Source: Novosphingobium sp. SG707 (GTDB lineage Bacteria; Pseudomonadota; Alphaproteobacteria; Sphingomonadales; Sphingomonadaceae). Taken from it: 32,408 nucleotides of DNA. The DNA is taken from NCBI RefSeq assembly GCF_012275515.1, contig NZ_JAAZQL010000018.1, positions 1 through 32,408 of the forward strand, given 5' to 3'. The translations under genes were made by a program, and so were the position numbers. Under the pieces are notes generated by a model. It was not told where the DNA came from. It made no database searches and was given only the letters and a program-made list of their open reading frames with translations. How positions within the stretch are numbered: position 1 is the stretch's first letter; the number at the start of each line of letters is the position of its first letter. Below are positions 7,403 to 15,525 of the stretch, piece by piece.

Positions 7403-7444
7403 CGCGTCGACTGGTGTTTGGGGCTCTGGGCACCAGTCGGCGCG
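7403..7444. repeat. Long stem-loop in the gap between the higA remnant and the lipoprotein gene
   Basis: CGCGTCGACTGGTG (7403-7416) pairs with CACCAGTCGGCGCG (7431-7444): 14 positions with a single G-U pair and a 14-nt loop. It is followed on the + strand by TTACTCTTTT, so it could work as a terminator for rightward transcription. It could also be part of a small RNA or the relic of a repeat. The rest of the gap 7026-7492, apart from the higA remnant, shows nothing I can name. Confidence 0.5.
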
Positions 7445-7492
7445 TTACTCTTTTCCGTACCTGCCCGTCCCGGCCTCACTAACTCGGCCAGC

Positions 7493-7783
7493 TTATTCAT
7501 CCGTCGCCTCTTTCAAATCCTTTTGCGCCTGCTCCACATCCTCTCCCGCCTCGACCGCGTTGGGCATTACGTCGCGCCAGTCCTCTGTCTTGAAGCGCTC
7601 CAGTTGCTCTTGCAGGTTGTCGCTGGCGGTTTCGAGTGCGTGTGCCTTTTCCCGGATGGTCGCAAGCTGCGCTTGCAGATCTGCATTCTCTTGGCGCAGT
7701 TGATCGATTTCAGATTTATCGGACTCGGAATTACCGCATGCTGTGAGTAATAGCAGAGCACTCAACATAACTGTCTTCATCAC
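7493..7783 (-). CDS. Small lipoprotein with coiled coil (96 aa)
   Basis: The protein starts with a short basic/hydrophobic stretch and a clear lipobox: LLLLTAC at about residues 10-16, with the Cys as the lipidation site, followed by GNS. No aspartate follows the Cys, so outer-membrane sorting is likely by the usual rule. Residues about 24-70 form a heptad-like helix (IDQLRQENADLQAQLATIRE and on) that should be a coiled coil, and the end is acidic. It resembles small Lpp-like or spacer lipoproteins in layout only; I do not recognise a family. It stands alone on its strand. Confidence 0.75.
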   Translation of the reverse strand: MMKTVMLSALLLLTACGNSESDKSEIDQLRQENADLQAQLATIREKAHALETASDNLQEQLERFKTEDWRDVMPNAVEAGEDVEQAQKDLKEATDE

Positions 7784-8140
7784 ATTCCTCTTTAGTCTAT
7801 ATGATGGTGACAGCTTGTTGCTATTTTACTTGTCGGGCTGGGAATTGTAAGGCTGGATGAGAAAGCGCGGGCCATTTGGATGCCTTCGCGCGCCGCTTTG
7901 CGCGTCCAAGCACCGCTCGCTTCCCGGGCGATGAAGGTGTGGACTTCCCGCGTTGCAGGGGCGGCCAGATCAGCGCAAAACCGCCATGATTCCCCATGGG
8001 AAACAGCTTTTTAGAGCATGCGATGGCCGCACTCAGGTCAAGATCGCCGCCTTCAAAATGGACGCACTGCGGGATGGTGGCGGCGCAGCCCTGATTTGCG
8101 GTGCGGCCAGTCTCGGTGATGGGGCGGCTGGGGGCTAATG
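7784..8140. other. Intergenic stretch without an assignable gene
   Basis: About 360 nt between the lipoprotein gene and the end of rlmJ. A minus-strand frame around 7855-7998 looks coding over some 45 residues (for example ATREVHTFIAREASGAW) but has a stop close upstream and no clear start, so it may be the relic of a gene. A 61-codon plus-strand frame at 7953-8138 shows no family features. No promoter or terminator stands out. Confidence 0.4.
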
Positions 8141-8971
8141 TTAATCGCCCAGCCAGTCGGCTGTGATCTGGCCCCTATGCCCCTCCGGCGCCAGCGCGGC
8201 GCGCAGGGCTTCCAGCACAGGCGACAGCGCCTGCGTGAAGGCGTAGGGCGGGTTGACGATGAAAAGGCCCGCGCCGTTATAGATGCCGGGCTGATCGCTG
8301 TCGTACAGCCAATGCTCCACGCTCAGAAATTTCGGAATGCCCAGCCTGCGCAACTTGTGCTTCCACTGCGCATGGGTGGGGCGCTCCTTCAGCGGATACC
8401 AGATCACCGTCACGCCATGCGCCCATTTGCGGTGAGCGGCGGCCAGAGTAGCCGTGATACGGGCGCGTTCGTCCGTCTGCTCATACGGCGGGTCGACCAC
8501 CACCACGCCGCGGGACGTTCGGGGCGGCACCATCGCCAGCCAAAGCTCGTAAGCGTCGCGTTCGTGCACGGCGGCTTGGGTGTCGCGCATCACGCCGCGC
8601 AGGGCATAGGCGTCTTCGGGATGTTTTTCGTTGAGGATCAGGAGATCCTGCGGGCGCAGAAGTTGCGCCAGAAACCGGGGCGAGCCGGGGTAGAGACGCG
8701 GCTCATCCCCGACATTCACCGCCCGTACGGCGGCGCGGTAGTCGTCGAGCAACGGGTTCTTGTCGGCAAAGGCCCGCATCACGCCCTGCGTGGACTCGCC
8801 GGTGCGCTGAGCCTGATCTCCCTGAAGGTCGTACAGCCCGCAGCCGGCATGGGTGTCGATCAGGGTCAGCCCGCCCTCTTTTTGCTGCAAGGCCCGCACG
8901 AGGGCGATCAGCAGGCTGTGCTTCACAACATCGGCGCTATTGCCGGCATGGAAGGAATGGCGATAATTCAT
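8141..8971 (-). CDS. rlmJ: 23S rRNA (adenine(2030)-N6)-methyltransferase RlmJ
   Basis: RlmJ methylates N6 of A2030 in 23S rRNA, using S-adenosylmethionine, in the cytoplasm. The protein (276 aa, normal family length) opens with the hallmark MNYRHSFHAGNSADVVKH, carries a SAM-binding DTHAGCGLYDL at residues 39-49, and has the N6-adenine methyltransferase motif DPPY at 160-163. The helical insertion between residues 50 and 110, with LLDDYRAAVRAVN, is also typical. The start is fixed by the invariant N-terminus. It is a single gene with about 260 nt of featureless sequence upstream, and belongs to the core chromosome rather than the neighbouring island. Confidence 0.95.
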   Translation of the reverse strand: MNYRHSFHAGNSADVVKHSLLIALVRALQQKEGGLTLIDTHAGCGLYDLQGDQAQRTGESTQGVMRAFADKNPLLDDYRAAVRAVNVGDEPRLYPGSPRFLAQLLRPQDLLILNEKHPEDAYALRGVMRDTQAAVHERDAYELWLAMVPPRTSRGVVVVDPPYEQTDERARITATLAAAHRKWAHGVTVIWYPLKERPTHAQWKHKLRRLGIPKFLSVEHWLYDSDQPGIYNGAGLFIVNPPYAFTQALSPVLEALRAALAPEGHRGQITADWLGD

Positions 8972-9228
8972 TGTGAATCAATATCCTGATGATCCGACTA
9001 TAGACGCGCTGCCGGTGGCGCAAGCTGGGCACGACGCGACTGAAGCAGCGAATCCGGCGCTCATATAGAGTCGGGCGGAAACCTTCAAAGCACTTCTGCG
9101 TCAGACCTCATCGGCGGACGGGCGCGCCACATGACAGCGCCAGCCTGTTCCCGTCACAGGAAGGGCAAGCCTCAGACCTTCCTCGATCAGGGAATACGCC
9201 CGGAAAATCTTGCCCCTTTCACCAAGCG

Positions 9229-10416
9229 TCATTTGGAAACAGAAGCTTCCGGCATCCACCCGCGCAGGGCAGGCGCCAGAGGACCACCCAGCAGGCGCAC
9301 CCGCCCGGCCATGGCCTTGATGACAATCTCGCGTGACATGGCTTGTTTTCTGACTCGGCCGGATGGGCCAAAGGCCATCGTGCGTTGCAGCCAGGTCATG
9401 ATGTCGCCTGCCGGCGGGGCTGTCATGACCCTTTGCGCTATTTCCGCCGCCAGAAGATCAGGATCGCGCGTACAGGAGATGCCCTTTAAGCGCGCGTCTT
9501 CGACAGCGGAAAAGGTCGAAGTCTGGCCGGGCTGGTCCTTTATTCGAGCGAACAGTGCGAGAGCCTCTTCCTTGCGGCCCAGGCCATAAAGGGCGCAGGC
9601 TCTCATGGCGGGAAAGTAGGCCATGGAGCCGGGCAGTTGCTCGTAGCTCGGGAAGAGGCCGGGGGACAATTTCTTGAAGGCTTCTGTTGCCTCATCCAGG
9701 GCCGCCAGCGCTTCTTCGTAGCGCCCCGATATTGCGAGCAATTCCACCAGCGTCATCTTTTCATTGATCTGAAAAGGGGTGGGGCGGGTTTGCTCCTTGA
9801 TTGATTTTTGCAGTCCTTCGATTGCCTGATCCGAGGTGCCGTCGCGAAACAGCAGACCGGCAATGCGACTGTTGAGGCTGCTGCGCATGTAATCGGCCGG
9901 AGAACCGCTTGGCAAAGAGGCCAAACGCTCTTTTGCAAAGGCCGCGGCCTCGTCGATGTGGCCAACATCGGTCAGGAGTTCGACATATTGCAGGGTGGCG
10001 CGGTTGTCGCCGCCAATACCTTGCTGCTGCCGATTTGCGGCGGGCAAGGATTTTGCAATTCCGTCTGCGGCTTCTTTTGCCCTGGCCAATGCCCGATCGT
10101 GCAGGACATGCAGATCATCGCCCGCCCAATTCAGCAAAGCAGGCCATGTAAAAGCGAGGCGCTCATCCGCCAGCACCGCCAGCGCGTCCTCGGGCGTGGC
10201 GATCAGGCGCAGGCGCCGGGTCGTGCCGCCCAACTCATGAGAGACCAGTTCCGCCCGGTCTTCGCGGATGATCAGCTCCACCTTGCCCCAACCGCCCGGC
10301 CAGATCATTTCGACCGGCTCGGCGCCAACCTTGGCCGCCGCGGGCAAGGGTGCGGCCATAGCCGAAACCACCAGCGGCAGAATAAGAAGGCCACCGATTT
10401 TTGTTTTAATTTTCAT
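9229..10416 (-). CDS. Secreted helical-repeat (TPR-like) protein of unknown function (395 aa)
   Basis: The N-terminus is a Sec signal peptide: KIKTK, then a hydrophobic core LLILPLVVSAMA and a likely cleavage site at PAAA (about residue 30). Residues about 100-330 form repeated helix pairs that look like tetratricopeptide repeats (for example YVELLTDVGHIDEAAAFAKE, ISGRYEEALAALDEATEAF and LYGLGRKEEALALFARIKD). It is therefore probably a periplasmic scaffold. I chose the ATG at 10416; an in-frame TTG at 10425 is possible, and no good ribosome binding site helps decide. The gene is alone on its strand, and its partners are unknown. Confidence 0.75.
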   Translation of the reverse strand: MKIKTKIGGLLILPLVVSAMAAPLPAAAKVGAEPVEMIWPGGWGKVELIIREDRAELVSHELGGTTRRLRLIATPEDALAVLADERLAFTWPALLNWAGDDLHVLHDRALARAKEAADGIAKSLPAANRQQQGIGGDNRATLQYVELLTDVGHIDEAAAFAKERLASLPSGSPADYMRSSLNSRIAGLLFRDGTSDQAIEGLQKSIKEQTRPTPFQINEKMTLVELLAISGRYEEALAALDEATEAFKKLSPGLFPSYEQLPGSMAYFPAMRACALYGLGRKEEALALFARIKDQPGQTSTFSAVEDARLKGISCTRDPDLLAAEIAQRVMTAPPAGDIMTWLQRTMAFGPSGRVRKQAMSREIVIKAMAGRVRLLGGPLAPALRGWMPEASVSK

Positions 10417-10698
10417 CCGGAACAAGGCTTTCAGCTCATCTCTCCTGGATCAGCGTTAGAACAGCTAGGCCAAAAAACGCCAAGTGCTTTCGGCGAGGGG
10501 TAATCCATGATGGTCCAGACATTGGCGGCAATGCGGCAACCGCTTTCCCGAGATCGGGCGGAGACAGATCGTTATCGGGCGCCCGGGATCTGCGCCGGCA
10601 AAGCTGATCTGCAACGTGCCCAAGACTATGTTGTTTGCCCTTGCCCGGATTACTCAACTAAATGTGTAGAGATAATCCAGGCACAATCAGGGGGCCGC

Positions 10699-11709
10699 AT
10701 GAATTTCCAGCAATTGCGCTATGTGCGGGCCGCCTTGCACAATGACCTCAATCTGACCGAGGTGGCCAATCAGCTCTTCACCTCGCAATCGGGGGTCAGC
10801 AAGCAGATCCGCGATCTGGAGGCGGAATTGGGCATCGACATCTTTGTGCGCCGGGGCAAAAGGCTGGTGGGCCTGACCAAGGCAGGCGGGCATGTGGCCG
10901 AGGTGGTCGATCGCCTGCTGCACGAGGCGGATAATCTGAAACGCCTGTCGGCCCAGTTCGTTGCGCAGGACAAGGGGCGGCTGACGATTGCGGCGACGCA
11001 TAATCAGGCCTCCTATGTGCTGCCCCCGGTGCTTTTGCGCTTTGCCCGCGAATTTCCCGATGTCGAGGTGGAAATCCGCCAGGGCACGCCGCGCTATGTC
11101 TCGGACATGCTGCTGCGCGGTGAGGCTGATCTTGGGCTGGCGACACAGGCGCTCGATCAGGTTTCGGACCTGTCCACCTTCACCTGTTTCGATTGGGATC
11201 ATGTGGTGATCGTGCCCGATGGCCATCCGCTTGCGCGCCTGCCTGCGCCCGCTCTGGCCGATATCGCCAGGTTTCCGCTGATTACCTACAGCCGTGATTT
11301 CGCGGGCGGTTCGGCGGTCGTTGATGCGTTTGAGGCGGCGGGGCTGAAGCCCGATCTGCGGCTGACGGCGATGGATGCCGATGTTATCAAGACCTATGTG
11401 CGCCTTGGCATGGGGGTGGGCATTGTTGCGCAAATGGCGATGATTAATGGACAAAGCGACGGTTTGAAGATCCTGCCGCAATCGCACCGCCTGTTTCCGC
11501 GTTCCAGCACCAAGGTCGCGCTGCTTAAGGGTTCGCTGCTGCGCAACTATGCCTATAGTCTGGTGCGGATGCTGGCGCCCCATGTGCCGCAAAAGGTGCT
11601 GACAGGTGCGCGGCCGATGCCGATTCCGGCTCAGCGTCTGGCCAGCTTTGCCGAACGTTCGGACCTGCATTTCGAATGGGGCAATGCGCCCCATCCCGTT
11701 GCTGCCTAG
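10699..11709 (+). CDS. LysR-family regulator, CysB type (336 aa)
   Basis: The protein starts MNFQQLRYVRAALHNDLNLT, the form seen in CysB/Cbl regulators, with the helix-turn-helix at about residues 18-45 (LTEVANQLFTSQSGVSKQIR). The effector domain follows, with GRLTIAATHNQASYVLPPVL at about 94, as in the sulfate/O-acetylserine-sensing branch (the THTQARY position in CysB). CysB activates cysteine biosynthesis and sulfur assimilation genes in response to O-acetylserine or N-acetylserine. It converges with a serine acetyltransferase gene, whose product makes O-acetylserine; that fits the call. I took the ATG at 10699 because the family start is exact there; an upstream extension to 10507 has no family similarity. 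Confidence 0.85.
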   Translation: MNFQQLRYVRAALHNDLNLTEVANQLFTSQSGVSKQIRDLEAELGIDIFVRRGKRLVGLTKAGGHVAEVVDRLLHEADNLKRLSAQFVAQDKGRLTIAATHNQASYVLPPVLLRFAREFPDVEVEIRQGTPRYVSDMLLRGEADLGLATQALDQVSDLSTFTCFDWDHVVIVPDGHPLARLPAPALADIARFPLITYSRDFAGGSAVVDAFEAAGLKPDLRLTAMDADVIKTYVRLGMGVGIVAQMAMINGQSDGLKILPQSHRLFPRSSTKVALLKGSLLRNYAYSLVRMLAPHVPQKVLTGARPMPIPAQRLASFAERSDLHFEWGNAPHPVAA

Positions 11710-12677
11710 GGCCAGTTGGCCAGCGGATCGGTTTCAATCGAAATGCTGGGCGTGCCTTGCCGCACCACGCTGCGCGGGGCGACCGAGCGCGTGAGCCAGA
11801 CATTGCCGCCAATCGCGCTCCCCGCGCCAATCGTGATGCGGCCAAGGATCGTCGCGCCCGCATAGATCACCACATCATCCTCGATCACCGGATGGCGCGG
11901 GGTGTTGATCAGATGGCCATTGTCATCCGAGGCAAAGCTGCGTGCGCCCAGCGTGACGGCCTGATAGAGCCGCACGCGCTTACCGATGATTGCGGTCTGG
12001 CCGATGACGACGCCGGTGCCATGGTCGATGAAAAAGCTCTCGTCGATGGTGGCGCCGGGGTGGATGTCGATGCCGGTGCGCGAATGGGCGATCTCGGTGA
12101 TGATCCGCGCGACCAGCGGCGCGCCATGGGCGTAGAGCACATGGGCAATGCGATAATGCAGCATCGCGGTCAGGGAAGGGTAGCAGAGCAGCACCTCATC
12201 CACCGTGCGCGCGGCCGGATCGCCGGCAAAGGCGGCCTCCAGATCGGTGTCGAGCAACCGCCGCACATCGGGCAGGTTGTCGGCCAGCGCGGCGACGATG
12301 GCATTGGCCTGCGCGTGGATTTCGGCCTCATTCTGGGCGCGGCCCGCGTGCAATTCCATACGGACCTGCGCCGCCAGATCGGGCAGCGCTCGGCGCAGCG
12401 AGGCGATGACAAACGCATCCTCTGTGTCCAGCGTCAACCCGCGTGGGCCAAGCCGCATAGGAAACAGCGCCGAGGCCAGATTGTCCAGAATCTGCCCCAG
12501 CGCCAGGCGCGAGGGGAAACCATGCGCGCCATAGGCCGAATCATGATCCTGCGACAATCGCCACTGATGCCGCCGCCCGCGCAAAGCGTCCGCCAGCGCG
12601 GGCAGATCCACCAGCGGCGGTTCAAAGCCCGAGGCGTTGCCAGAATTCTGATGCGCTGATGGATTGTTTTGCGTCAT
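11706..12677 (-). CDS. Serine O-acetyltransferase, long EpsC-like type (323 aa)
   Basis: This enzyme transfers acetyl from acetyl-CoA to L-serine to give O-acetylserine, the first step of cysteine synthesis. The C-terminal third is a left-handed beta-helix of hexapeptide repeats with the family core: GIDIHPGATIDESFFIDHG (catalytic His in DIHPGA and the DHGTGVVIG loop), then VRLYQAVTLGA and IGGNVWLTRSV. The N-terminal 190 residues are helical and longer than in short CysE proteins, as in EpsC/SATase forms. The start at 12677 gives a normal family length; an extension upstream has no similarity. The stop shares the bases CTAG with the stop of the convergent CysB-type gene. Confidence 0.88.
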   Translation of the reverse strand: MTQNNPSAHQNSGNASGFEPPLVDLPALADALRGRRHQWRLSQDHDSAYGAHGFPSRLALGQILDNLASALFPMRLGPRGLTLDTEDAFVIASLRRALPDLAAQVRMELHAGRAQNEAEIHAQANAIVAALADNLPDVRRLLDTDLEAAFAGDPAARTVDEVLLCYPSLTAMLHYRIAHVLYAHGAPLVARIITEIAHSRTGIDIHPGATIDESFFIDHGTGVVIGQTAIIGKRVRLYQAVTLGARSFASDDNGHLINTPRHPVIEDDVVIYAGATILGRITIGAGSAIGGNVWLTRSVAPRSVVRQGTPSISIETDPLANWP

Positions 12678-13068
12678 GAGATGATCCGGTAGGCCGCCAT
12701 GAGGGATGCGGCAAGGGCGTACCTGCCAAATGGCGGAGAGGGACGGGGCGGGGGCGGGATACGGCAATCGGCATTTCACATCGTCCTGTCTGTGCAACAA
12801 AGCACGAGACAAGGAGCGGGAAACGCGCCGTCAGCCTCGTGCCGCTTTAGCCTTTGGTGACGCGGAGCAAGCTGACACGGGAGATCAAAAGCCGCGGCCC
12901 GGCGGGGGAGGGAGGGAAGAACCCCGCCGGACGTCAAAAGCTCTACTGAATGAGTTGAGATTTATCCAGCAACGCTTGTTTGGCGCGGGATAAGAAAAAC
13001 TTGGGGGCCAAGAAAAAAGGGGCGCCCGGTTGGACGCCCCTCCTCGCTGGTGTTTCGGATGCCGCGCG
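12678..13068. other. Intergenic stretch between the serine acetyltransferase and GH3 genes
   Basis: About 390 nt without a gene. It holds the terminator of the GH3 gene (13013-13040) and a second, perfect 9-bp inverted repeat, CCGGCGGGG at 12899-12907 and CCCCGCCGG at 12922-12930, with a 14-nt loop. Read leftward, this stem is followed by GCCGCGGCTTTT, so it could be a second terminator or a leader hairpin of the serine acetyltransferase gene. No promoter can be placed with confidence. Confidence 0.5.
13013..13040 (-). terminator. Rho-independent terminator of the GH3 gene
   Basis: On the minus strand GGGGCG, a short loop and CGCCCC are followed by six T residues, 28 nt after the GH3 stop codon. 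The stem is GC-only and the T tract is in the expected place. Confidence 0.8.
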
Positions 13069-15150
13069 TCAGACCTCGACGCTGGTCTGGAGGCAGGCGG
13101 CACTGCTGCCCCCTGCGTAAACCCGATAAGCCCCGCGTTCGAGCCGCCATTCGCGACCCGCGCGCCAGCGCATCGTGTCCAGCGCCACGGTAAAGCGCGC
13201 AATGGCCGTTTCCCCCGGCGCCAGCGACAGGCGGGCAAAGCCACGCAATTGCTTGACCGCGCGCTCGGCATCGACGCCCGGCGCGCCGATATAGCATTGC
13301 ACCACCTCGTCGGCGGCCACATCGCCGGTGTTGCGCACGGCGACCGACACTTCGATGGCCTCGCCCGCCACGCGAGCGTTCAGCGCGCTATAGGCAAAGG
13401 TGGCATAGGACAGGCCATGACCGAAGGCATAGCGCGGGGCAATGCCTTCACGCTCCAGCTTGGTATAGCCATGCCAGAGGTCATAGGTGATCTCTTCCGC
13501 ATCGCGGTCGAAGAAGGGGTAATGCGCCGCATCGCGCGCCACGGTAAAGGGCAGCTTGCCCGAGGGGCACACATCGCCAAACAGCACTTCGGCCAATGCG
13601 GTGCCGCCCTCCATACCGGCGTAAAAGCTCATCAGGATGGCGTTCACATCGCCGCGCCATTCCTCGACCAGCACCGCCGAACCGGCCACGATGGCCACCA
13701 CCACCGGCTTGCCGCTGGCCGCCGCCGCCTTGATCAGCGCGACCTGCGCCTCCGGCAGGGTCAGGCCCACGCGGTCGCCGCCGATGGGGGTGGGCGAAAG
13801 GCTGGGGCCGCGCGGCTTCTTGTCGGCGCCAAGGGCGATGTCGCCAAGGATATATTCGCCCTCTTCCTTGGCCGTATAGCCCGCCACAACCAGCACCGCA
13901 TCGGCAGCTTCGGCTGCGGCGCGTGCGGCGTCCAGATCGCTCTCATCGGCGTGGAGAACGGCTTCCTCGCCCAGCATCCGGCGTAGCCCTTCGAGCGGCG
14001 TGACGACATAGGGCGGACGCACGCGGCTCGATCCATTGTCGCCGGTGTTTTCCAGCGCGGCCAGCGCGCCCAGCACCGCCAGCTTCTTCACCCGGTCGCG
14101 GCGCAGCGGCAGAACGCCGTCATTTTCCAGCAGCACCGCACATTTGCGCGCCGCCTCCAACGCCAAAGCGCGATGGGCGTCACACGCGATCAGCTCCTTG
14201 CCATAGGCGGGTAGCGGATCTTCGCGCCGGGCGAATGCCAATTGCGTGGTCAGGATACGGCGGCATGCCCGGTCCACGACATAGGGTTCGACCAGACCTT
14301 CCTCGACCGCCGTGACCAGCTTTTCGCCAAACACCAAGGGTTCGGGATTTTCGATATCCAGCCCCGCCGAGGCGCCATAGACCTTGTAAACCCCGCGCAC
14401 CCAGTCGGAATGGACAAAGCCCTCAAACTTCCACTCGTCGCGCAGGATCTCGGTCAGCAGCACGCGGTCCTGACCGCAATATTCGCCGTTCACCTTGTTA
14501 TACGAGGTCATCACGCTGGCGATGCCCGCATCAAGGCAATGTTTGAAATGGGGCAGATAGACTTCGTGCAGCGCGCGTTCGTCGGCCAGAACGTTCACCT
14601 TGAAACGCGCATTTTCCATGGAATTCAGCGCGAAATGCTTGACCGTGGCGATGATATTGTGGGTCTGGATACCTGTGCCCATCGCCGCGCCCATGACGCC
14701 CAGATGCCAGGGGTCCTCGCCATAGGTTTCCTGCGCGCGGCCCCATGCCGGATGGCGCAGCAGGTTGATGCAGACCGCGCCGGAGAAATTGCAGTCCTGC
14801 GCGCGCCCCTCGATCCCCATCGCTTCGCCGACTCGCAGTTCGAGATCAGCGTCGAACGTGGCCCCGCGCGCCATGGTGCAGGGAAAGCAGGTGGAATTGC
14901 CGCGCGTGACCCCGCGCGGGCCATCGGTGAACCACAAAGGCGAAAGGCCCAGTCGCGCATTGCCGCCACCGGCGCGATAGGGGCGGGCGCCCCATACGCG
15001 ATTGTCTTCCTGCAAAGCGGTGAAAAACCCTTGCCCCGACATCATTTCGACCTTCTCGGCCAGCGTCATCCGGGCAAGCAAGCCTTCGACCTCGGCCGCG
15101 ACAGTCTGCTGGGCTTCAGTAGATTGCGGGGGCAGGGTAGGGGCGGTCAT
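13069..15150 (-). CDS. Glycoside hydrolase family 3 (beta-glucosidase/beta-xylosidase type)
   Basis: A 693-aa GH3 enzyme that should release a terminal beta-linked sugar with retention. The N-terminal TIM-barrel domain shows GLSPLWFTDGPRGV (about 68-81), INLLRHPAWGRAQETYGEDP (128-147), the substrate-binding KHF at 171-173 and the nucleophile Asp249 in GFVHSDW. The alpha/beta sandwich (about 330-550) and a C-terminal fibronectin-III-like domain follow. There is no signal peptide, so the enzyme probably works in the cytoplasm on an imported glycoside. The start at 15150 has GAGAGGA upstream; the open frame runs on to 15297 without family similarity. GH3 sequence alone does not separate glucosidase from xylosidase. 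The xylose genes nearby favour a xyloside, which is inference. It is divergent from the TonB receptor operon. Confidence 0.9.
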   Translation of the reverse strand: MTAPTLPPQSTEAQQTVAAEVEGLLARMTLAEKVEMMSGQGFFTALQEDNRVWGARPYRAGGGNARLGLSPLWFTDGPRGVTRGNSTCFPCTMARGATFDADLELRVGEAMGIEGRAQDCNFSGAVCINLLRHPAWGRAQETYGEDPWHLGVMGAAMGTGIQTHNIIATVKHFALNSMENARFKVNVLADERALHEVYLPHFKHCLDAGIASVMTSYNKVNGEYCGQDRVLLTEILRDEWKFEGFVHSDWVRGVYKVYGASAGLDIENPEPLVFGEKLVTAVEEGLVEPYVVDRACRRILTTQLAFARREDPLPAYGKELIACDAHRALALEAARKCAVLLENDGVLPLRRDRVKKLAVLGALAALENTGDNGSSRVRPPYVVTPLEGLRRMLGEEAVLHADESDLDAARAAAEAADAVLVVAGYTAKEEGEYILGDIALGADKKPRGPSLSPTPIGGDRVGLTLPEAQVALIKAAAASGKPVVVAIVAGSAVLVEEWRGDVNAILMSFYAGMEGGTALAEVLFGDVCPSGKLPFTVARDAAHYPFFDRDAEEITYDLWHGYTKLEREGIAPRYAFGHGLSYATFAYSALNARVAGEAIEVSVAVRNTGDVAADEVVQCYIGAPGVDAERAVKQLRGFARLSLAPGETAIARFTVALDTMRWRAGREWRLERGAYRVYAGGSSAACLQTSVEV

Positions 15151-15525
15151 GCGCAGTGGTCCTCTCGGGTCATATTGGGGCGGAATTTGGCATTGCTGTA
15201 TGAATACCGCTAAACCTGCGCTAGCCCATGCCGCCAAATTTGTCGAGAGGTGAGGGTATTTCGCAAAATATGAGGGATTTCCGAGGTTCCTTGGCAACAG
15301 GTCTGCGGCAAACCGTTTTCCGATGCCGTATCACCCCCTTGACATAGGGGCGATTTGGCACGACTAGGGCGTCATAAGGTGTAGCGCTAATCCACATATT
15401 GTCGCGCGGCATCTGAGAACAAGCCTGAACAAGGCATCGGGAGATGGGGATTTTGAGGCCGACGCCAGCCTCCTTCGCCTGCCCGATGCGCCACCGGCCA
15501 ACGCGCCACCGGGAGGTATCCGAGA
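15151..15525. promoter_or_regulatory. Divergent control region between the GH3 gene and the TonB receptor operon
   Basis: For the rightward operon there is a TTGACA at 15339-15344 and a weak -10 (GACTAG) at 15362-15367, 17 bp apart. For the leftward GH3 gene a weaker TTGCCA/TCATAT pair can be read at 15297-15268. An imperfect 15-bp palindrome, GGCAAACCGTTTTCC, lies at 15307-15321 and could bind a LacI-type protein. The TAGCGCTA site of the locus is listed separately. The receptor's ribosome binding site GGGAGG lies about 10 nt before its start codon. Confidence 0.5.
15382..15389. promoter_or_regulatory. TAGCGCTA operator at the TonB receptor promoter
   Basis: A perfect 8-bp palindrome in the context GGTGTAGCGCTAATCC, about 15 bp downstream of the proposed -10. 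A bound repressor here would block the start of transcription. The same core is found at 21904-21911 and 27995-28002. Its CG-centred form is typical of LacI-family operators, and one such repressor is encoded at 20748-21800. Confidence 0.6.

Noticed and set aside
7953..8138. A 61-codon plus-strand frame
   Set aside because: No ribosome binding site, no family-like sequence, and it sits in a stretch that looks decayed.
10507..10698. A 64-residue N-terminal extension of the CysB-type regulator
   Set aside because: LysR proteins of this group start at the MNFQQLR position; the extension has no similarity and would leave no leader.
15307..15321. GGCAAACCGTTTTCC as a second regulator site at the receptor promoter
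   Set aside because: The palindrome is odd-length and imperfect, and it is not repeated elsewhere in the window, so it is only mentioned in the control-region entry.
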